Source of the DNA: Dasypus novemcinctus
Taxonomy: Eukaryota; Chordata; Mammalia; Cingulata; Dasypodidae
DNA: 64,000 nt
Assembly: GCF_030445035.2 (NCBI RefSeq)
Contig: NW_026688628.1
Coordinates: 1,736,001-1,800,000, forward strand
Direction of reading: 5' to 3'
Positions 1-11,826 of this stretch are shown one piece after another (the first letter of the stretch is position 1; every line of letters begins with the position of its first letter). Below the pieces are notes generated by a model. That model was not told the origin of the DNA. It was given only the letters and a program-made list of their open reading frames with translations, and made no database searches. Made by a program: the position numbers and the translations under genes.

Positions 1-1
1 T

Positions 2-2172
2 CGTATTCAACAACACATTAAACGTATTATACACCACGACCAAGTGGGAATCATCCCAGGTATGCAAGGATGGTTCAACATAAGAAAATCAATCAACGTA
101 ATACACCATATAAACAGACTGAAGGAAAAAAATCACATGATTATATCTATTGATGCAGAAAAAGCATTTGACAAAATACAGCACCCTTTCTTGATAAAAA
201 CACTCCAAAAGATTGGAATACAAGGGAATTTTTTGAACATGATAAAGAGTATATATGAAAAACCTAAAGCCAATATTGTTTACAATGGAGAAATCCTAGA
301 CTCCTTCCCTCTAAACTCAGGAACAAGACAAGGATGCCCACTGTCTCCGCTCCTATTTAACATTGTCTTAGAAGTACTTGCACGAGCACTGAGGCAAGAA
401 CCAGAAATAAAAGGCATTCAAATTGGAAAGGAAGAAGTCAAAATTTCATTATTTGCAGATGACATGATCCTATACATAGAAAACTCTGAGAGATCCAGAA
501 CGAATTTTCTAGAACTCATAAGCTAGTTTAGTAAAGTCCCAGGTTATAAGATCAATGCGCAAAAATCAGTAGCATTTCTGTACACCAATAATGAGCAAGA
601 TCAGGAGGAAATCAAGAAACAAATACCATTCACAATAGTAAATAAAAAAATCAAATACTTAGGAATAAATTTAACTAAAGAGGTAAAGAACTTATACAAC
701 GAGAATTATACAAGGTTGTACAAGGAAATCAAAGAAGACCTAAATAAATGGAAGACTATTCCTTGTTCATGGATAGGAAGACTGAACATTATTAAGATGT
801 CTATCCTACCAAAACTGATCTACACATTCAATGCAATCCCAATAAAAATCAACGCATCCTTCTTTAAGGAACTAGAAAAACTAACTATGAAATTTATTTG
901 GAAAGGAAAGAGACCCCGAATAGCCAAAGACATACTGAAAAAGAAAAACGAAATTGGAGGAATCACACTACCTGACTTCAAAACATACTATAAAGCTACG
1001 GTGGTGAAAACAGCATGGTATTGGCATAAGGAGAGACACATAGACCAATGGAATCGAATTGAAAGCTCTGATATAGAACCTCACATATACAGCCACATAA
1101 TATTCGATAAAGCCACCAAACCCTCTCAACTGGGAGAGAGTGGCCTATTCAACAAATGGTATCTGGAGAACTGGATAGCCATATGTAGAAGAATGAAAGA
1201 GGATTACCATCTCACACCTTATACAAAGATCAACTCAAGATGGATCAAAGACCTAAATATAAGAGCCAAGACCATAAAAACCTTAGAAAGCAGTGTAGGG
1301 AAACATCTACAGGACCTTGTAATAGGAAATGGATTTATGAATATCTCACCAAAAGCACAAGCAGCAAAAGAACTAATAGATAAATGGGACTTCCTCAAAA
1401 TTAAAGCCTTCTGCACCTCAAAGGAGTTTGTCAAGAAAGTAAAAAGGGAGCCCACACAGTGGGAGAAAATATTTGGCAATCATATATCTGATAAGAAACT
1501 TATAACTTGCATATATAAAGAACTCCTATATCTTGAAAATAAAAAGATAAACAACCCATTTAAAAATTGGAAAAAGACTTAAACAGACACTTCTCCTAAG
1601 AAGAAATACAAATGGCAAGAAAGCACATGAAAAAATGTTCCAAATCTCTAGCTATCAGGGAAATGCAAATCAAAACTACAATGAGATACCATCTTACACC
1701 CATAAGATTGGCAGCTATGAAAAAAACAGAAGAATACAAGTGCTGGAGAGGATGTGAAGGAAGGGGAACACTCATCCACTGCTGGTGGGAATGCAGAAGG
1801 ATCCAACCATTCTGGAGGACAGTATGGCGGTTTCTCAAAAAACTAGCCATAGATTTGCCATATGACCCAGCAATACCACTGCTGGGTATATACCCAGCAG
1901 AACTGAAAACAAGGACACAAACCGATATATGTACACCAATGTTCATAGCAGCATTGTTCACTATTGCCAAAAGTTGGAATCAACCCTAATGCCCATCAAC
2001 AGATGAGTTGATCAATAAAATGTGGTATATACACACAATGGAATACTACTCGGCTGTAAGAACAAACACACTACAAACACATGTGATAACATGGATGAAT
2101 CTTGAGAACCTTATGTTGAGTGAAGCAACCCAGACATTGAAGGACAAATACTACATGACCTCAATGATATGA
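2..2172 (+). pseudogene. L1 ORF2 C-terminal part (reverse transcriptase and C-terminal domain), broken
   Basis: This is the distal part of the LINE-1 ORF2 protein, which carries out target-primed reverse transcription. Visible RT motifs are the region around [14 protein letters not shown] (about 332-373) and the catalytic FADD motif (452-463). The C-terminal part ends at TGA 2170-2172. It is broken in three places: a nonsense codon at 524-526, a one-base deletion near 1570 in a run of A (the complete copy has one more base there), and a TAA at 1987-1989. Between these lesions the frame is long and open, so the copy is recent but cannot make full-length protein. The endonuclease domain is outside the window. 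Confidence 0.93.
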
Positions 2173-4980
2173 AATAAACAAGCTGCCCTAGATAGCAAGA
2201 GACTGAACGATAGGCTTAGAGGAAATCGGAGAATAGAGGAAGGATATGAGCCGATGTCTGCAGGGGTGGAATTTAAGACGAGATGGTGGTAAGTATGAAC
2301 ACAAAGAAGAGATAAAATGGGGGCAAGGGGTTGCCTTTGGTTGGGGCTTTAGGGGTTTGAGGGTGGCTGGGGAGGGACGGTTGGGTAACGTTGCTCAAAA
2401 GTGGGGGGAGGGAGGGGTAGCATACGAACTCAGGAGAGGGACAGGAGGTGGTGGAGAGTAAAATGCCGAGAAAATCATAACAAAATATAATAAAGAGGGT
2501 TACCTGTTTAGAATGCTCGGAGGGGAGGGTCTGATGCAGGACGGGCTCCTGGGGAATGTCTAAATGCTCATTCTGCCAGAGTGGGTGACACCATGGGGTA
2601 GAAGCCCAAGTAGTGAGAGTGGGGGTGGACCCACATCCTGGGGAGGACTAATGCCACCAAATAGAGGGAACTCTATCCCTCGAGAGAAAGGGTGGCTCCC
2701 GGGGCATTGGGGCAGTTGAGCAAGTTAGGCCCTGAACACTATTCCATCTATCTCTGGAAGTGGCTCCTCAGGAAACGGAGGTTGGCTGTCACTGTGGGCA
2801 CCAAGGTGGAAGGGAAAATGGACGTTAAATGTGTGGAACCAAAGTAAATGGGGGGCAAGAGAGGAATTTCTTGAGAGTACACAAGGATGGATATAAAACA
2901 TGTAATATTACACCATAACATATAGGAGATGACAGACTGATAATGTAAACCATAATGTAAAACATAGGATAACTAAAAATGTAAAGAACTGTGTATCCTA
3001 AAGTATGCACCATAATGTAAGCACAGATATTACCTTGTTAGAAAGCTAATATCTCAGACTCTGTACATCACCTTAAGTAAATATGATGTGAATAGGGTGT
3101 AAGAGTATCGCTGTGGAAGGAAAAAGGTTTTGTGGTGGATGTATGGGAATGCTGTATATTATATATATGCATTGCTGTGGTCTAGGACTCCTATGAAGAA
3201 ATGCTGAATAATTAGGGGGGGAAAAAAAAAAAAGGATAGGATGTGGAATTTTTTCAAGTCAACATTCTTTATCTAAGTTCTTTATCTAACTTTATCCAAG
3301 TTCTTTATCTATCCTTTAAACCCATCGCTATATGCCATTCTCTAGTAAGGGACCATGACATTATATTGGGCCTCAAATTTCGGGGAGTTCTGGATCACAG
3401 AGTGTTTCAACAATGGCCATGGAGGGATACTGGTATGGGATACCAATGACAGGTGATATATGGCTGACAGGGAGCTGTACAGAACATATGTCCAGGGTGC
3501 ATGGTAATGATTCGATATACTCATAGTGGCAACAATTAAAAACCACAGCAGGGGGGGGTACTGGGTTCCTGGCCGGTGGTGCTCTGTCGTGGTCCCTAGG
3601 GGAGCAGCGACAGTCTCCCAGGTACAGCAGCAGGGACCGGGAGGGAGTGAGGGTTCAACAGTGAGCCCCTGATGCTAATGACTATGCTTGTTAGCTGATA
3701 AACCTAAAATAAGAACAAGGCCTAGAGCAACATTGTGCCTGGGAATTTCCTCCTGTCAGCCTTCATGTTACTCAAATGTGGCCAGTCTCGAAGCCAAACT
3801 CAGCATGTAAATGCAATGCCTTCCCTCCAGCATGGGACATGACACCCGGGGATGAGCCTCCCTGGCAACGAGCACCACTATCAAATACCAACTGATGAAA
3901 CAACTGGAAAAGGACCTTATACGGAAGAATCAATGCGGATCAGCAGAATATCCATGTCTACATAAAATAACATGACTTTAAAATGCTGTTTGACCTAAAG
4001 TAAGGGGGAAATGGAAAGGAGAAATGAGTTTATATGGCTACGAGTTTCTAAAAAAGAGTCTGGAGGCTGGGAGAAGGATTGCCCTCATGCACAACTGAGC
4101 AGAGTCAGAGAGACAGATAAAGCAGATACAACCCCCAGATATTGGATCCTTTGAAGGCTAAAGAGACCCATGAGAGTTATGGTCATGGCCGATGGGGTTG
4201 ACTACCAGGGCAGATGGCCCCTCTTTGGAAATGGTGTTTATGTGTGATGAATCTGGACTCAGATGGGATCTCCCTTCATAAGACTTTCATGCTAATGTGC
4301 TGGAGGTGCAGTTAATGTTGGGGTTTAAGATATATTTAGGGGATTTGAATCTCTGGACCGACAATGTGATAGCCAGGTCCTGAGCCTCAACAGACTCCAG
4401 CACCTACAATCTGATTTATTGGACTTACCACACTCAGCTAAGATGGAGTTGAAGAAGGACAATCACCACACCATGGAGCCTAGAGTGATTACAACTGAAA
4501 ATGGGAGGATTGCATCCAGCATCCATGTGGAATCTGAGCCTCCTCATGACATAGAGGTGCAATGGACACAACCAATCCAATGTCCACATAGAAGAGGTGG
4601 CATTGGATTGGGAAAAGTGGACATGGTGGACGATGGGTATGGGGAAGTGCAGGAAGAGATGAGAGGTGGAGGCGTCTAAGGGACATGGAGCTGCCCTGGA
4701 TGGTGCCTCAGAGGTAATCACCGGACAGTGTAAATCCTCACAGGGCCCACTGGATGGAATGGAGAAGAGTATGGGCCATGATGTGAACCATTGTCTATGA
4801 GGTGCAGAGGTGCCCAAAGATGTACTTACCAAGTCCGATGGATATGTCATGATGATGGGAACGAGTGTTGTTGGGGGGGGAGGGGGGGGTGGGGGGGGTG
4901 GGGATGAATGGGACCTCACATATATATTTTTAATGTAATATTATTACAAAGTCAATAAAAAAAAGAAATTAAAAAAAAAT
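2173..4980 (+). repeat. L1 3' UTR, about 2.8 kb, ending in G-rich tract and A tail
   Basis: Non-coding tail of the preceding ORF2. The same sequence in the same order follows ORF2 in the copies at 4981-9955 and (minus strand) 20639-30125, so it is a true part of this L1 lineage and not flanking DNA. Human L1 3' UTRs are far shorter, a few hundred bases. The last 100 bases contain G runs interrupted by single A or T residues, like the G-rich tracts near the 3' ends of other mammalian L1s that can form G-quadruplexes. A reading frame of 86 codons (4419-4679) recurs in other copies; see the findings. Confidence 0.9.
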
Positions 4981-7069
4981 AAGAAAATCAATGAATGTAA
5001 TACACCATATAAACTGATTGAAGGACAGAAATCACATGATTATATCTATAGATGCAGAAAAAGCTTTAGACAAAATACAGCACCCTTTCTTTATAAAGAC
5101 ACTCCAAAAGATCGGAATACAAGGAAATTTTTTTAACATGATAAAGAGTATATATGAAAAACCTACAGCCAACATTGTTTATAATGGAGAAATCCTAAAA
5201 TCCTTCCCTCTAAAGTCAGGAACAAGACAAGGATGCCCACTGTCTCCTCTTCTATTTAACAGTGTCTTAGAAGTACTTGCTTGAGCACTGAGGCAAGAAC
5301 CAGATATAAAAGGCATTCAAATTGGAAAGGAAGAAGTCAAAATTTCATTATTTGCAGATGACATGATCCTATACATAGAAAACCCTGAGAGGTCTACAAC
5401 AAAGCTTCTAGAACTCATAAATGAGTTCAGTAAAGTCACAGGTTATAAGATCAATGCGCAAAAATCAGTAGCATTTCTGTACACCAATAATGAGCAAGCT
5501 CAGGAGGAAATCAAGAAACAAATACCATTTACAATAGTAAATTAAAAAATCAAATATTTAGGAATAAATTTAACTAAAGATGTAAAAAACTTATACACTA
5601 TAAACTTCACAAGACTGTTCAAGGAAATCAAAGAAGACCTAAATAAAGGAAGAATATTCCCTGTTCATGGATAGGAAGGCTAAATATTATTAAGATGTCT
5701 ATCCTACCAAAACTGATCTACACATTCAATGCAATCCCAATAAAAATCAATACAGCCTTCCTTAAGGAACTGAAAAAACTAACTATGAAATTTATTTGGA
5801 AAGGAAAGAGGCCCCGAATAGCCAAAGACATTTTGAGAAAGAAAAATGAAATTGGAGGAATCACACTACCTGACTTCAACACATACCACAAATCTACAGT
5901 AGTGAAAACAGCATGGTATTGGCATAAGGAGAGACACACAGACCAATGGAATTGAATCGAATGTTCTGATGTAGAACCTCATATATATAGCCGTATAATA
6001 TTCGCTAAAGCCACCAAACCCTCTCAACTGGGAGAGAATGGCTTATTTAACAAATGGTGCCTGGAGAACTAGATATCCATATGTAGAAGAATGAAAGAGG
6101 ATTACCATCTCACACCTTATACAAAGATCAACTCTAGATGGATCAAAGACCTAAATATAAGAGCCAAGACCATAAAGACTTTGGGAAGCAGTGTAAGGAA
6201 ACATCTACAAGACCTTGTAATTGGAAACGTCTTCATGAACATCATACCAAAAGAACGAGCAGCAAAAGAACAAATAGATAAATGGGACTTCCTCAAAATT
6301 AAAGCCTTCTGCTCCTCAAAGGAGTTTGTCAAGAAAGTAAAAAGGGTGCCCACACAATGGGAGAAAATATTTGGCAAGCGTATATCCGATAAGAGACTTA
6401 TAACTTGCAAATATAAAGAACTCCTATATCTTGAAATTAAAAGATAAACAACCCATTTAAAAAATGGGAAAAAGATCTAAACAGACACTTCTCCAAAGAA
6501 GAAATACAAATGGCTAAAAAGCGCATGAAAAATGCTCCAAATATTTAGCTATCAGGGAAATGCAAATCAAAACTACAATGAGATACCATCTTACTCCCAT
6601 AAGATTGGCAGCTTTGAAAAAAACAGAAGAATCCAAATGCTGGAGAGAATGTGAAGAAATGGGAACAGTCATCCACTGCTGGTGTGAATGCAGAAGGATC
6701 CAACCATTCTGGAGGACAGTATGGCGGTTTCTCAAAAAACTAACCATAGATTTGCCATATGACCCAGCAATTCCACTGCTGGGTATATACCCAGCAGAGC
6801 TGGAAAAAAGGACACAAACCAATATATGCACACCAATGTTCATAGCAGCATTGTTCAGTATTGCCAAAAGTTGGAATCAACCCAAATGCCCTTGAACAGA
6901 TGAGTGGATCAATAAAATGTGATATATACATACAATGGAATACTATTCGGCTTTCAGAACAAATACACTACAAACATACATGATAACATGGATAAATCTT
7001 GAGAACCTTATGTTGATTGAAGCAACCCAGGCATTGAAGGACAAATACTACATGACCTCAATGATATGA
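4981..7069 (+). pseudogene. L1 ORF2 remnant (reverse transcriptase and C-terminal domain)
   Basis: Degenerate ORF2. The RT motif FADD is preserved at 5351-5362. The frame is interrupted by stops at 5282-5284 (an arginine codon changed to TGA) and 5543-5545, by a frameshift between about 5545 and 5695, and by further stops near 5953 and 6070. The C-terminal segments 6091-6447 and 6560-6895 remain recognisable, and the family stop lies at 7067-7069. No function is expected. Confidence 0.9.
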
Positions 7070-9955
7070 AATAAGTAAACCAATCTGCCTCAGAGAGCTA
7101 GAGACTGGAAGATAGGCTTACAGGAAATCGGGGGGTAGAGGAAGGATATAAACTGACATCTACATAGGGGAAATCTATGATAAGCTGGCAGTAAGTATGT
7201 GTACAAGGAAGGGATAAAATGGGGGCATAGTGTTACCTTTGAGTGGGTCTTTGTGGCCTTGAGGGTGGCTAGGGATGGACAAATGGGTAATATTGCCCAA
7301 GAAATTGGGGGAATATTAACATAGGAGAATATCAAGTGTTGGTTGAGAGTATAATGCTGAGGAAACCTTTTAAAATATAATAAGGAAAGTTACCTGTTTA
7401 AGATACTTAAAGGGGATAATCTGATTTAAAGCAGACTTCTAGGGAATATGTGAATGCTCATTTTGCCAGAGTGGGTTATACCATCAGGTAGAGACCCATA
7501 TAATGAGAGTGAAGGTATACCCACATCCTGGGGAGGACTAATGCCATCAAATAGAGGGAACTGTATCTCTCAAGAGAAATGGTGGCTCCCAGGGCATTAG
7601 GGCAGTTGATCATGTCAAGCCCTCAACACTGGTGCAAGTATCTCTGAACATGGCCCTCAAGAAATGAAGATTGACTGTCATTGTGGGCCCCAAGGAGGGG
7701 GGGGGGATAGATATTGAATAGATGGAACCAACGTAACAGTGAGGGCAATAGAAGTGTTTCACAAGTGTACACGAGGATGGATATAAAACATGTAATATGA
7801 TACCAAAAAACATATAGGGGCTGACAGACTAATAATGTAAATCATAATGTAAAACATAGGATATTAAACATTTTAAAAATTGTATAGCCTAAAGTATAAA
7901 CCACAATGTAAACAAAAATGTTACCTTGTTTGAAAGCTATTGTCTCAATATCTGTATATCAGTTTCAGTAAATATGGTATGAATATGTTAAAAGATTATT
8001 GCTGTGGAAGGGAAAAGATTTTATATTGGATATGTGGGAGTACTGTACATTGTATATATGAATTACTGTAATCTAGGGCTCCTGTGAAGAGAAGCACAAT
8101 AATTAGGAAAAAGAAAAAGAAAAAGATAGGCTGTAGAATTTTCCAAATCAATATGTATCCTGTATCTAACCTTTAAACTCATCGCTATATTCCATTTTAC
8201 TATTAGGGGAACCTGGCATTATATTGGGTTTCACTTTTCAGGAAGTTTTGGATCACAGAGTGGTTCAACAATGGCAGCAGAGGAATACTGGTATGGGATG
8301 TTATTGACAGGGAACATAGGGTTGACAGGGAGTTATACAGGGCATGTGTCTGGGGTGCATGGAAATGTTTGGATATACTCATAGTGGAAACAATTAAAAA
8401 CAACAACTGGGGGAGTGTTGGGTTCCTGGCCGGTCGGGGGGGCTCTTCCTTGGTCCCTAGGGGAGTAGCAGCAGTCCCCTGGGTGCAACAACAAAGACCA
8501 GGAAGGAAGGAGGGTCCAACAGCGAGTCCCTGATACTAATGACTATGCTTGTGAGCCTGCACACCTGAAATAAGAACATGGCCTAGAGCAGCACTGTGCC
8601 TAAGGGTTCCCTCCTGACAGCCTCCGTGTTACTCAAATGTGGCCAGTCTCAAAGCCAAACTCAGCATATAAATGCACTGCCTTTCCCCCAGCATGGGACA
8701 TGACACCCGGGGATGAGCCTGCCTGGCACAGAGGGATCACTACCAAGTACCAGCTGATCATGTAACTAGAAAATGACCTTTAATTAAAGGTTCAACGTGG
8801 ACCAGCAGAATATCCCTGTCTACATATAATAACAGGAGTTAAAAATGCTGTTTGACCTAAATTAAGGGGGAAATGGAAAGGACAAACGAGTTTATATGGC
8901 TATGAGTCTCTAAAAAAGAGTCTGGAGTTTGTCAGAAGGATTGCCCTTATGCACACCTGAGCAAAGTCTCAGTGACAGATAAAGTAGATACAACCCCAGG
9001 TATTGGTTCTTTTGAGGGCTAAAGAGACCCACAGGTTTTATGGTCATGGCAGATGGAGTTCACTGCCATGTCACTTGGCCCTTCTTTGGAGTTGGTTTCT
9101 CTGCGTGATGGAGCTGGACTCAGATGTGATCTCTTTTCACAAGCCTTCCCTGTTACTTTACTGGAATTGTAGTTGATGCTGGGGTTTAAGATCGATCTAG
9201 GGGATCTGAATCCCTGGACTGACAATATGATAGCCAGGCCCTGAGCCTCAACAGACTTCAAGCTCCTACACTCTGGTTTATTGGACTTATCCCACTCAGC
9301 TAACATGGAGTTGAAGAATGTCAACCACCACACCACAGAGCCAAGAGTGCCTACAACTGAAAGCAGGAGGATTACATCCAGTATCCATATGGACTGTAAG
9401 CCCCCTCTTGACATAGATGTGGAATGGACACAAACAAGCCAAGGTCCACAGGAAAGAGGAATACAGTAAGGATCAGAGTGGACTTACTGATATTCTATTC
9501 ATGAACTATTGTGGTTAGTAATTGAGAAAATGTGGCATTCCTGTGGAAAAAGTGGCCATGGTGGTTGCTGGGTGCAGGGAATGGGAGGAAGAGATGAAAT
9601 GTGGAGGCATTTTTGGGACTTGAAGTTGTCCTGGGTGGTGTTGCAGGGACAATTACCGGACATTGTAGATCCTCCCACAGTCCACTGGATGGAACATGGG
9701 AGAGTATGGGCTATGATGTGGACCATTGACCATGATGTGCAGCAATGCCCAGAGATGTACTCACCAAATGCAATGGATGTGTCGTGATGATGGGGGAGAG
9801 TGTGGCTGTGGAGGGAATGGTGGGGTGGGGGTGGTGAGAGTGAATGGGGACCTCATATTTTTTAAATGTAATATTTTTAAAAAATGAATAAAAAAATAAA
9901 AAATTTAAGAAAATTAAAAATAAATAAATAAAAATAAAAAAAATAAATTGTAAAA
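7070..9955 (+). repeat. L1 3' UTR of the older tandem copy
   Basis: Collinear with 2173-4980 but diverged by many substitutions and small indels. It contains the recurrent short reading frame at 9281-9469 and ends with a G-rich segment and an A-rich, AAAT-rich tail. Confidence 0.88.
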
Positions 9956-10729
9956 GTAAATAAAGTTGATTTCAGTGATGAAGAAGCCTTTAATTATACC
10001 AAAGGCAACTGAATGTACACTTTGTATGTATTGTACACTGTGTGATTATTATTTAATAAAATTGTTTTTTAAAATATCATACAATGAATGTCACCATCTA
10101 GGTAGCCATAAGTACTTGCAATGGCATGGAGGTTTGTGCAGTAGCAATTTATGGCTGCAAATCAGAACACTCCATTAACAGAGGTATGATAGCCAAAATG
10201 TCAACCTCCTGTTTTTAGTCATATCTGATCAAGAATATTTATTAGAAATTAATGAATACAGGTCTATGTGATTAACCAAATACCATTAATTGAACACTCT
10301 GGGTGGATTGTATGCTTTATTAAGCTGTATCAATAAATTTGATTTTTTTAAGAAAAGAATATAGATTAGAGATTTGAACATACAAGAGATAAATTACTGA
10401 CTGATAGAGGAAATACCTAGGTTGTATTTTGTCACCTCTTTAAATTTTATGACAGTTTTGAACAAAAGCAGATATTCTATTCAGAGGAAATCAAGAAGTG
10501 ATATTCATAGGCAGCATTGGTAGAATTCAAGCAGGAACAGGAGGTGATCCAATGAAATTATTCAGAAAATGCAACCCATTCCTGAACAACACTGAAAAAC
10601 TCCTTAAACATGTACATGAATCATGCATACTTCAAGGAGAACTCTTTCCTTATCAAAAATAAAATCTTGCTCTATAAAACAATGTGTGCTTTAAAATTTT
10701 ACTTCTTCATTTTTGAGGTCATCTTGACT
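9956..10729. other. Unannotated flank between L1 tail and olfactory receptor gene
   Basis: AT-rich DNA with no recognised gene or repeat. On the minus strand it would include the 3' UTR of the receptor gene; an AATAAA on that strand at 10316-10321 is a possible but untested polyadenylation signal. Confidence 0.5.
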
Positions 10730-11770
10730 CTAGGCAGGTCTATATGCACCTACTGAACAAAGAAAGGAAATATGTAGCTCTGAAGGTTTAGGAGCTGCTA
10801 AAACTGGCCTTTCAGCTGCTGCAAGACAAATGACACTTTGCAGACTTTCCTCCCAAAGCATTTTTTTCAGAGCCTTCTTTATATCTTTATTCCTCAGACT
10901 ATAGATGAAGGGGTTCAGCATGGGTGTGACCATAGTGTACATGACCGCGGCTGGTGCACCTGAATGTGTGTTGTTTGAAGCAGCAGGACTGAGGTACACC
11001 CCTATGGTCGTGAAATAAAATAAGGAGACTACTGAGAGGTGAGATGCACAGGTTGAAAATGCTTTATATTTCCCCTGAGCTGACGAGATTGCAAATACAG
11101 AGGAAACAATCTTATAGTAGGAGAAAAGGATTCCAGCAAGGGGACCCCCGGCCAGCACTCCAGCTATTAAATACATTACTAAGTAATTGAGAAAAGTGTC
11201 AGAACAGGCAAGTTGGACCATCTGACGAAGTTCACAGAAAAAGTTTGGGATTTCTACACTTGAACAAAAGGACAGTTGTGACACCAATAAACTCTGTAAA
11301 CAGGATTCCATAACACTCATGGTCCAGGACCCCAGAGCCATCAGGACACAGATCTGGGGTTTCATAGAGACTGTATAGTGAAGGGGGTGGCAGATGGCCA
11401 CAAAGCGGTCATAGGCCATCACGGCCAGGAGGCAGTCATCCAACCCTCCAAAGAGCAAGAAAAAATACATCTGGGTGAGGCAGCCTGCATAGGTTATGAC
11501 TCTACTCTGTGCCTGGATGTTCACCAGCATCTTTGGGACAGTAGTGGAGGATAAACCAATATCACAAAGGGACAAGATTGAGAGGAAGAAGTACATGGGT
11601 GTGTGGAGGTGACAGTCAATGATGACGGCCAGGATGATGACCAGGTTCCCAAAAATGGTGACCAGGTACATGGACAGGAACAACCCAAAGAGGAGGGGTT
11701 GCACTTCTGGAACTTCTGTAAATCCCAGGAGAAGAAATTCTGAAATTTGCGTTTCATTTCCAGGTCCCAT
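10730..11770 (-). CDS. Olfactory receptor, family 7-like, intact coding exon
   Basis: A class II olfactory receptor: a seven-transmembrane G-protein-coupled receptor expected in the olfactory neuron membrane, signalling through Golf. All hallmarks are present in order: an N-terminal N-glycosylation site (NET), GN in TM1, [10 protein letters not shown] at TM2, [15 protein letters not shown] at the end of TM3, cysteine-rich loop 2 (FFCELRQ), SYYKIV in TM5, [10 protein letters not shown] in TM6 and [12 protein letters not shown] in TM7. The opening [17 protein letters not shown] and VITYAGC fit family 7 (OR7A-like). The start at 11768-11770 is chosen because nine further codons upstream fall in a polypyrimidine tract ending in AG, a likely splice acceptor just 5' of the ATG, as in many receptor genes. 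The protein has 346 residues, about 30 more than usual, all at the C terminus. No stop or frameshift is seen. The ligand cannot be inferred. Confidence 0.93.
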   Translation of the reverse strand: MGPGNETQISEFLLLGFTEVPEVQPLLFGLFLSMYLVTIFGNLVIILAVIIDCHLHTPMYFFLSILSLCDIGLSSTTVPKMLVNIQAQSRVITYAGCLTQMYFFLLFGGLDDCLLAVMAYDRFVAICHPLHYTVSMKPQICVLMALGSWTMSVMESCLQSLLVSQLSFCSSVEIPNFFCELRQMVQLACSDTFLNYLVMYLIAGVLAGGPLAGILFSYYKIVSSVFAISSAQGKYKAFSTCASHLSVVSLFYFTTIGVYLSPAASNNTHSGAPAAVMYTMVTPMLNPFIYSLRNKDIKKALKKMLWEESLQSVICLAAAERPVLAAPKPSELHISFLCSVGAYRPA

Positions 11771-11803
11771 GTGCCTGATGAGACTAAGAAGAAACAAAAA
11801 GGA
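11771..11803 (-). promoter_or_regulatory. Probable splice acceptor of the receptor coding exon
   Basis: On the minus strand a run of pyrimidines (about 11786-11803) ends in TTAG at 11784-11787, about 14 bases before the chosen ATG; a second AG lies at 11775-11776. This fits the common receptor layout of non-coding 5' exon(s) joined to one coding exon. The donor exon was not identified. Confidence 0.55.
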
Positions 11804-11826
11804 ACATGGATAGTTTCACAAAGCAA

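Larger units (their letters stand above)
1..4980 (+). mobile_element. LINE-1, 3' half (ORF2 RT domain to poly-A), young subfamily
   Basis: The 3' part of a LINE-1 enters from the left edge. It holds the reverse-transcriptase and C-terminal parts of ORF2 (to 2172), a 3' UTR of about 2.8 kb, a G-rich run at about 4866-4905, an AATAAA at 4954-4959 and an A-rich tail to about 4980. It matches the complete L1 at 20639-30125 closely, in ORF2 and in the 3' UTR, so the two belong to one young subfamily. The 5' end lies outside the window. The sequence after the tail is a second L1 picked up inside ORF2, which suggests a nested insertion. Confidence 0.95.
4981..9955 (+). mobile_element. LINE-1, 3' half, older copy in tandem with the first
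   Basis: Begins abruptly inside the ORF2 RT region, at the position equivalent to about base 82 of the first copy. It runs through ORF2 (to 7069), a 3' UTR of about 2.9 kb, a G-rich stretch near 9790-9840 and an A-rich tail (about 9870-9955). It is more diverged than the first copy, with more stops and frameshifts, so it is an older insertion. Its sharp start directly after the poly-A of the first copy fits the first L1 having inserted into this one, leaving this as the right-hand remnant. Confidence 0.93.

Noticed and set aside
4434-4919. 161-codon open frame antisense to an L1 3' UTR
   Set aside because: Its poly-proline run comes from the reversed G-rich tract and the rest from the L1 UTR; there is no protein-family resemblance.
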